Shown: positions 38,374-42,798 of the stretch, piece after piece
Layout of the letters: every line of letters starts with the position of its first letter
Position numbering within the stretch: the stretch's first letter is position 1
NCBI GenBank assembly: GCA_036560145.1
Contig: DATBRV010000083.1
Location: 1-42,798 of the forward strand
Reading direction: 5' to 3'
From: DATBRV01 sp036560145
Lineage (GTDB): Bacteria > Myxococcota_A > UBA9160 > SMWR01
DNA length: 42,798 nt
Notes under the pieces: model-generated
What the model was told of the DNA's origin: nothing
The model's database searches: none
What the model saw: only the letters and a program-made list of their open reading frames with translations
Translations under genes and position numbers: made by a program

Positions 38374-40875
38374 CTACGGCAGCGGATCGCAGAGCGCCGC
38401 TTCGGTCACTCCGCCCGGTCGCTCGGCGTCCACCGAAGCGTCGCAGACGCCGTCGCAGAAGTTGTGGATCCGGCCGCCCGGCTGCAGGAACGCGACCAGC
38501 TGCGGGATGCCCGCCGGAATCGCCAGACGGCGCGCGTGCGGATCGCACGCGCTGCTCGGGATCAGATTCGCGAGCGGCGGGATCACGGCGTCGAAGGCGG
38601 GATCGAAGACGTCGAACGAGCCCGCGTCGTAGACGACAACCGCGGACTCGAGCCCGTCCACACCCTCCGGCTGGTCCGGGATCTGCCGGAGCCCGCGCAG
38701 CAGCGAAGCGCCATCGAGGTTGGGGATGCCGAGCGTGCGCGCGGCGACCTCGGCGGCCTGATTCGACACCTGCTTGTCGAGCCAGGCGACCGTCATCAGG
38801 ATCCGCTTCGGGAGCGAACCGGGCAGCGGCGGCTCGACCAGCCCGGTGACGTGTCGCGCGTAGCCGGCGGGCTCGCTGGTCACCCACTGCTCGTGGAGCA
38901 GGCCGATGCCGAGCGCCCGGTCGATCGGGTCGGTGAGGCCCACGCCCGCGAGCACCGTCTCGAACACCGAGAACTGCGTCGAGCGCTGCAAGAGCAGGGA
39001 GAAGTTGATCGCGCCCACGTCGATGTTGAAGCGTTCGATGTCCCCCGTCAGCGCCGCCAGGAAGATGCCCATGATGCCGCCGAGGCTCACGCCGACGTAC
39101 GAGGTCTCGTCCTCCGCTCCGGGGAACACCCCGGTCGCGGGGTCTCCCGGGGTGGTCTGGAACACCGAGAGCCGGTTGAAGTAGCCGGTGTCCATCAGGT
39201 GCCCGAGCACGAGGGTGTTGACCATCCCCTGCTTCAGCCGCGCCGTGAAGGCCGGGAAGTTGTTGAGCTGGTGGCCGGTGGTCGAATTGCCCACCACGTT
39301 GATCAGCAGCCAGATCAGGTCGAGCGCGGATAGGCCGCGCCAGTCGGTGGCGCCGGCGATGAACGGGAAGGGCCCGGCCACCTGGCCCACCAACCCGCCG
39401 GGCGAGACGACGATCGGAAGCAGGCTGGCGCCGTCGCCGAACAGGCCATGGCCGAGCAGGAGCGGCCGCGGAGTGGCGGCGGGATCGAAGACGCTACAGG
39501 GAACCGCGAAGTCGAAGTTGAAGGGCTGCGTGCCGTTGCGCACGGGATTCCCGCCGGCGCCCTGGCTCAGCACCGGAGCGCCGGTGTTTCCCGAGATCGG
39601 ACCCGTCAGATAGAAGGGCCCCCGGAAGGTCCCCTTCACCTGCCGCCAGACCTTCTGCCCGGGCACGCTGCAATCGTTCACGTGGCTCGCGTTGAAGGCG
39701 GCATTGAGCGTCACCGCCGACGCGTCGCCGTCCGGGATCGCGTCGATGTAGCCGATCGCGTCGTCGCGCAGCGCCAGCATCGTCTGGGTCAACTGCTCGT
39801 CGCTGCGCACGACGAAGTCGAAGGCGAGCACCAGCTCGTGGCGGCGCACGCGCGCGCCCCGCAGGCGATGAAAGATCTCCTCGAAGCCCGCGCGGCGCGC
39901 CTCGAGCGCCGGAATCGTCGAGGGCCGGCCGTCCCGCAGCGCCCGGAAGGTCGGCTCGGGCGCGACCGGTTCGCCGAGCGGATCGACGAGCCCGCGCACC
40001 GCGACGATGTAGCGATGGCCCGGGGTCAGACTCTTGCCCGGACGCAGGAACAACACCTGACGCGCGGGATCGCCCGCGGCGCGCGCGTCCAGCTCGACCC
40101 AGTGCAGGATCCGCTCGCCGGTGTCGGCGTCGAGCAGCACGGTCGGGCTGTCGGCGTGCAGGGATCTCCCGTCGAGCGTGCGCACGTCTTCGTAGGGCGG
40201 CGTCGACGATTGACCGCAGCAGCGCGCCTCGAGCAGCACGGGCGCGCCGGAGGCCGCCAGGTCCACGCCCGCCGGAAAGTGCATCAGGATCTGCACGGTC
40301 GGGCTGAAGCCGTCCGCCTGGTTGAACGGCGCCGGGTCGATCGGCGCACCGATCAGCGTCGGAAAGCCCGCGGCGGGAAGTGCGAGCTGGTAGCCGGTCG
40401 CGGTGGCGGCCGGCGCCAGGAAGCGCGAGGACGGATAGGGCAGCAGGCACTCGACGTCGTTCAGGATCTCGCACGCGTCGGGGTTTTCGAGAGCGGTGAT
40501 GTCGAAGGCGGTGGCGGCGATCAGCGTGGCGCGGAAGAAGAAGAGGATCCTCACGTCGATGCTCGCCACCAGCGTGTGCGAGCCTTCGCCCGGGATCTCG
40601 AGCGATCCGGCGACACCGTCGGAAAGGCGGGTGAACCCGTCGGTCGGGATCGTCACGTCGTCGAGCTTCACGACCAGGCTGTTGCGGATCGCGAGCGGCG
40701 GGAGGCGGAGATCGAGGTCGAGCGTGCCGGGGAGCGAGAGCTGGAACAGCCGCGGCGCCCGGAAGTGGAACAGCGGCGTGCCGAAGCCGAAGGAGTCGCA
40801 GCGGCCGCTGCCGAGCGAGAGGGCCGCGATCACGAGAACCGGAAGCAATCTGCGAAGTCGGACCCCGAGGCTCAC
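38374..40875 (-). CDS. Large secreted alpha/beta-hydrolase-like protein
   Basis: 833 residues. An N-terminal signal peptide (about 1-25, RRLLPVLVIAALSLGSGRC) lacks a canonical lipobox. Residues 30-420 are beta-rich and without a motif I recognise. From about 465 an alpha/beta-hydrolase fold is visible: LLLGHGLFGDG (oxyanion loop, 473-483) and YVGVSLGGIMG with nucleophile Ser597 in G-x-S-x-G. The C-terminus has a HNFCDGVCD cysteine cluster. Esterase, lipase or polyester depolymerase activity is plausible but unproven. GTG 40875 with GGAGGG five bases upstream; an inverted repeat lies further upstream. Confidence 0.85.
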   Translation of the reverse strand: MSLGVRLRRLLPVLVIAALSLGSGRCDSFGFGTPLFHFRAPRLFQLSLPGTLDLDLRLPPLAIRNSLVVKLDDVTIPTDGFTRLSDGVAGSLEIPGEGSHTLVASIDVRILFFFRATLIAATAFDITALENPDACEILNDVECLLPYPSSRFLAPAATATGYQLALPAAGFPTLIGAPIDPAPFNQADGFSPTVQILMHFPAGVDLAASGAPVLLEARCCGQSSTPPYEDVRTLDGRSLHADSPTVLLDADTGERILHWVELDARAAGDPARQVLFLRPGKSLTPGHRYIVAVRGLVDPLGEPVAPEPTFRALRDGRPSTIPALEARRAGFEEIFHRLRGARVRRHELVLAFDFVVRSDEQLTQTMLALRDDAIGYIDAIPDGDASAVTLNAAFNASHVNDCSVPGQKVWRQVKGTFRGPFYLTGPISGNTGAPVLSQGAGGNPVRNGTQPFNFDFAVPCSVFDPAATPRPLLLGHGLFGDGASLLPIVVSPGGLVGQVAGPFPFIAGATDWRGLSALDLIWLLINVVGNSTTGHQLNNFPAFTARLKQGMVNTLVLGHLMDTGYFNRLSVFQTTPGDPATGVFPGAEDETSYVGVSLGGIMGIFLAALTGDIERFNIDVGAINFSLLLQRSTQFSVFETVLAGVGLTDPIDRALGIGLLHEQWVTSEPAGYARHVTGLVEPPLPGSLPKRILMTVAWLDKQVSNQAAEVAARTLGIPNLDGASLLRGLRQIPDQPEGVDGLESAVVVYDAGSFDVFDPAFDAVIPPLANLIPSSACDPHARRLAIPAGIPQLVAFLQPGGRIHNFCDGVCDASVDAERPGGVTEAALCDPLP

Positions 40876-40893
40876 GCATCCCTCCTGTTCCAG

Positions 40894-40913
40894 CGCATCC
40901 TATCATGGATGCG
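40894..40913. promoter_or_regulatory. Inverted repeat CGCATCC-N6-GGATGCG upstream of the hydrolase gene
   Basis: Perfect 7-bp arms around TATCAT, 19 bp upstream of GTG 40875 and close to the end of the agmatine deiminase gene. On the minus strand the loop and arm read ATGATAGGAT, which includes a TAGGAT -10-like box. It could be an operator or an mRNA hairpin. Confidence 0.5.
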
Positions 40914-40919
40914 TATCCC

Positions 40920-41969
40920 TCAGGCGGGCTCCTGCTGGGACAGGCAATGGATTGCCCCGAGGCCGTAGACGAGCTCGTCGCAGCGGACGCCGACGACCTC
41001 CCGGCCCGGAAGCAGCTCGCGCAGGACGGCGAGGGCCCGCGCGTCCGACGGCGCGCCGAAGGTGGGGACGAGCGCCACACGGTTGCCGAGGTAGAAGTTC
41101 GCGTAGCTCGCCGGGCAGCGCTGGCCGGCGACGTGGAGAGGGGGTGGCATCGGGAGCGTCGCCACCGCGAGCGGCTTGCCGGCGGCGTCGCGCATGCCGC
41201 GCAGGCGCCGCAGATTGGCGGCGAGCGGCGCCGCGTTCGCGTCGTGCTCGTCCGCTTCGACGACGGCGACCACGCTGCCGGCATCCACGAAGCGCGCGAT
41301 GTCGTCGACGTGCCCGTCGGTGTCGTCGCCCGCGATCCCTTCGCCGAGCCAGAGCACCTGCGTCACCCCCAGCCAGTCCGCCAGGCGCTGCTCCATCTGC
41401 TCGCGGGTCCGCCCCGCGCCCCGGTTCGGATGCAGCAGGCAGGTCTCGGTGGTGAGCAGGGTGCCGCGGCCGTTGCCGTCGATCGAGCCGCCCTCCAGCA
41501 CGAAATCGGCCGCGAAGCAGGGCAGCCCGAGCCGACCGGCGAGCTGGGTCGGGATCGCGTCGTCGAGCTGCCAGGGCGGATACTTGCCGCCCCAGGCGTT
41601 GTACCCGAAGTCGATCACGGCGCGCTGGCGCGCCGCGCCCTCGCCGCGCACCACGAAGATCGGCCCGTAGTCGCGCGCCCAGGCATCGTTGCTGGCGAGC
41701 TGGATGAACGCGACGTTCGCATCCTGCGAGACGCCGCCTGCCGCCAGCCGAGCGCGCGCGGCGCTCTCCATGGCGGGCGAATCCACCAGCAGGTTCACGC
41801 GCTCGAAGGGATGCAGCGCGCGCACGATGCCGACGAAGCCTTCGACCGCGCGCTCCAGGCGACCCGGCCAGGTGTCGGGGTTCTTGGGCCAGGCGAGCCA
41901 GGTCGCCGCGTGCGGCTCCCACTCCGCCGGCCAGCGGTAGCCCTTCGCTCCGGGTGTGCCCTGTTCCAC
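40920..41969 (-). CDS. aguA: Agmatine deiminase (agmatine iminohydrolase)
   Basis: 349 residues; converts agmatine to N-carbamoylputrescine and ammonia. Signatures of the guanidino-group-modifying fold: SNDAWARDYGPIFV, FVLEGGSIDGNGRGTLLTTE, DDTDGHVDDIARF (catalytic His), and the C-terminal GLGAIHCLSQQ with catalytic Cys342. GTG 41969 matches the usual MEQGTP-type opening followed by WPAEWEPHAATWLAWP. It lies 13 bp after the N-carbamoylputrescine amidase gene, which takes its product, so both form the putrescine operon. Confidence 0.96.
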   Translation of the reverse strand: MEQGTPGAKGYRWPAEWEPHAATWLAWPKNPDTWPGRLERAVEGFVGIVRALHPFERVNLLVDSPAMESAARARLAAGGVSQDANVAFIQLASNDAWARDYGPIFVVRGEGAARQRAVIDFGYNAWGGKYPPWQLDDAIPTQLAGRLGLPCFAADFVLEGGSIDGNGRGTLLTTETCLLHPNRGAGRTREQMEQRLADWLGVTQVLWLGEGIAGDDTDGHVDDIARFVDAGSVVAVVEADEHDANAAPLAANLRRLRGMRDAAGKPLAVATLPMPPPLHVAGQRCPASYANFYLGNRVALVPTFGAPSDARALAVLRELLPGREVVGVRCDELVYGLGAIHCLSQQEPA

Positions 41970-41982
41970 GCGCGAATCCGAT

Positions 41983-42798
41983 TCAGGTCCGGAAGCGCTT
42001 CTGGACGTCGGCGTACGCGTCGATGCGGCGGTCGCGCAGGAACGGCCAGTTCCGGCGGGTCTGCCCGATCAAGGCGAGGTCGCAGCCGACGACGAGGATC
42101 TCCTCTTCGCTCGCCGAGGCGCGGGCGAGCACCCGGCCGAAGGGGTCGGCGACGAAGGACTGGCCCCAGAAGCGCACGCCGTCCTCGCGCCCCACGCGGT
42201 TCACCACCGCCACGAAGACGCCGTTCGCGATCGCGTGCGAGCGCTGGATCGTCTCCCAGGCGTCGTGCTGCGCAGCGTCCACCTCGGGCGGCTCGTCGAA
42301 CTGCCAGCCGATCGCCGTCGGATAGAAGATGATCTGGGCGCCCGCGAGCGCGACCAGCCGCGCCGCCTCGGGGAACCACTGGTCCCAGCACACCAGCGTG
42401 CCGATCTGCGCGTCGCGCGCGGCCACGCTCGGAAAGCCGAGGTCCCCCGGCGTGAAATAGAACTTCTCGTAGTAGAGGGGATCGTCCGGAATGTGCATCT
42501 TGCGGTAGAGGCTGCAGATCCGCCCGTCGGGTCCGAGGGTGACGGCCGTGTTGTGGTAGAGGCCCTCGGCCCGCTTCTCGAAGAGCGAGGCCACGATCGT
42601 GATCTCGCGGGCGGCCGCCAGCTTGCCGAGCCGCTCCGTGGTGGGCCCCGGGATCGGCTCGGCGAGGGCGAAGCGCGCGACGTCCTCGCTCTGGCAGAAA
42701 TACCGGGAGCGGAAGAGCTCCGGCAGGCAGACGATGCGCGCCCCACGCCGCGCCGCTTCCTCGCAGCGCGCGACGGCCTTTTCGAGGTTCTGCCCGAG
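41983..42798 (-). CDS. aguB: N-carbamoylputrescine amidase, 5' end cut by window
   Basis: At least 271 residues of a nitrilase-superfamily enzyme that releases putrescine, CO2 and ammonia. The catalytic triad is present: Glu in CLPELFRSRYFCQSED, Lys in YRKMHIPDDP, and Cys in LVCWDQWFPEAARL. The last block plus HRIxNAN-like IANGVFVAVVNRVG matches plant- and bacterial-type carbamoylputrescine amidases. The frame is open to the end of the window, so the start is missing. It precedes aguA in the same transcript. Confidence 0.94.
   Translation of the reverse strand, partial: LGQNLEKAVARCEEAARRGARIVCLPELFRSRYFCQSEDVARFALAEPIPGPTTERLGKLAAAREITIVASLFEKRAEGLYHNTAVTLGPDGRICSLYRKMHIPDDPLYYEKFYFTPGDLGFPSVAARDAQIGTLVCWDQWFPEAARLVALAGAQIIFYPTAIGWQFDEPPEVDAAQHDAWETIQRSHAIANGVFVAVVNRVGREDGVRFWGQSFVADPFGRVLARASASEEEILVVGCDLALIGQTRRNWPFLRDRRIDAYADVQKRFRT

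Noticed and set aside
1..42798. Mobile element, phage, toxin-antitoxin, biosynthetic megasynthase or tRNA genes
   Set aside because: No transposase, integrase, capsid, toxin-antitoxin pair, carrier-domain protein or cloverleaf-like sequence was recognised anywhere in the window.

Overview
The window is uniformly very GC-rich (roughly 70 % by eye, G/C at most third codon positions) and densely coded on both strands. It holds 46 protein genes, of which the first and last are cut by the window edges. I see no rRNA, tRNA, CRISPR array, transposase or phage gene. No gene-free stretch exceeds about 150 bases; the longest are 18436-18582, 33682-33800 and 38272-38373, and all three carry promoter- or operator-like sequence. 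The gene content suggests a Gram-negative, uncultivated-type lineage formerly placed in the Deltaproteobacteria (Myxococcota, Binatota or similar). Pointers are a PEP-CTERM surface protein, signal peptidase II, E. coli-like FrdABCD, many acyl-CoA dehydrogenases, F420/FMN luciferase-like oxidoreductases and CaiB-type CoA enzymes. No marker gene is present, so the taxon is an inference.

Region 1 (1-13346, all + strand) is a run of small housekeeping and accessory genes, many overlapping by a few bases. It contains a luciferase-like oxidoreductase (cut), an MFS transporter, a DUF1295 membrane protein, a second luciferase-like enzyme, a split-barrel-like protein, beta-carbonic anhydrase, a secreted GH16 glycosidase, a small membrane protein with an HEWGH motif, an SDR, an isoprenylcysteine-methyltransferase-like protein, a lipoprotein, a PaiB-like protein, a carboxymuconolactone-decarboxylase-like protein, a VOC protein, LspA, GNAT proteins, a MOSC protein and a DUF4336 protein.

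Region 2 (13373-32395) is the most distinctive part, a lipid catabolic island. Three acyl-CoA dehydrogenase pairs occur, each with one alpha-like subunit (SEPxxGSD loop and a Glu in an LCAD/IVD-type position) and one beta-like subunit (R-Q-F FAD-contact motif, no catalytic Glu). Around them lie an acyl-CoA ligase, a crotonase, an alpha-methylacyl-CoA racemase with an intact His/Asp/Glu set, a cytochrome P450, a [3Fe-4S] ferredoxin, a luciferase-like oxidoreductase, a TetR regulator and an MFS transporter. Read together, these enzymes could oxidise a terminal methyl of a methyl-branched chain, activate the acid with CoA, epimerise the 2-methyl centre and start beta-oxidation. This is the logic of actinobacterial sterol side-chain degradation, and the actual substrate is inferred. 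PabB, a PEP-CTERM protein, a DHH-family protein and BolA are interspersed.

Region 3 (32474-42798) holds a 2OG-Fe(II) oxygenase, Hsp20, a second CaiB-type CoA-transferase, a complete quinol:fumarate reductase operon (frdABCD), a large secreted alpha/beta-hydrolase-like protein, and the agmatine-to-putrescine pair (agmatine deiminase and N-carbamoylputrescine amidase, the latter cut by the window end).

Regulatory structure visible by eye includes a perfect 20-bp palindrome inside a promoter between the ferredoxin and TetR genes, an ATCTGA-N7-TCAGAT inverted repeat between the divergent dehydrogenase and ligase genes, several TANNNT boxes 6-9 nt before start codons (suggesting leaderless mRNAs), and a dispersed repeat family at three convergent gene ends and, in frame, inside pabB.
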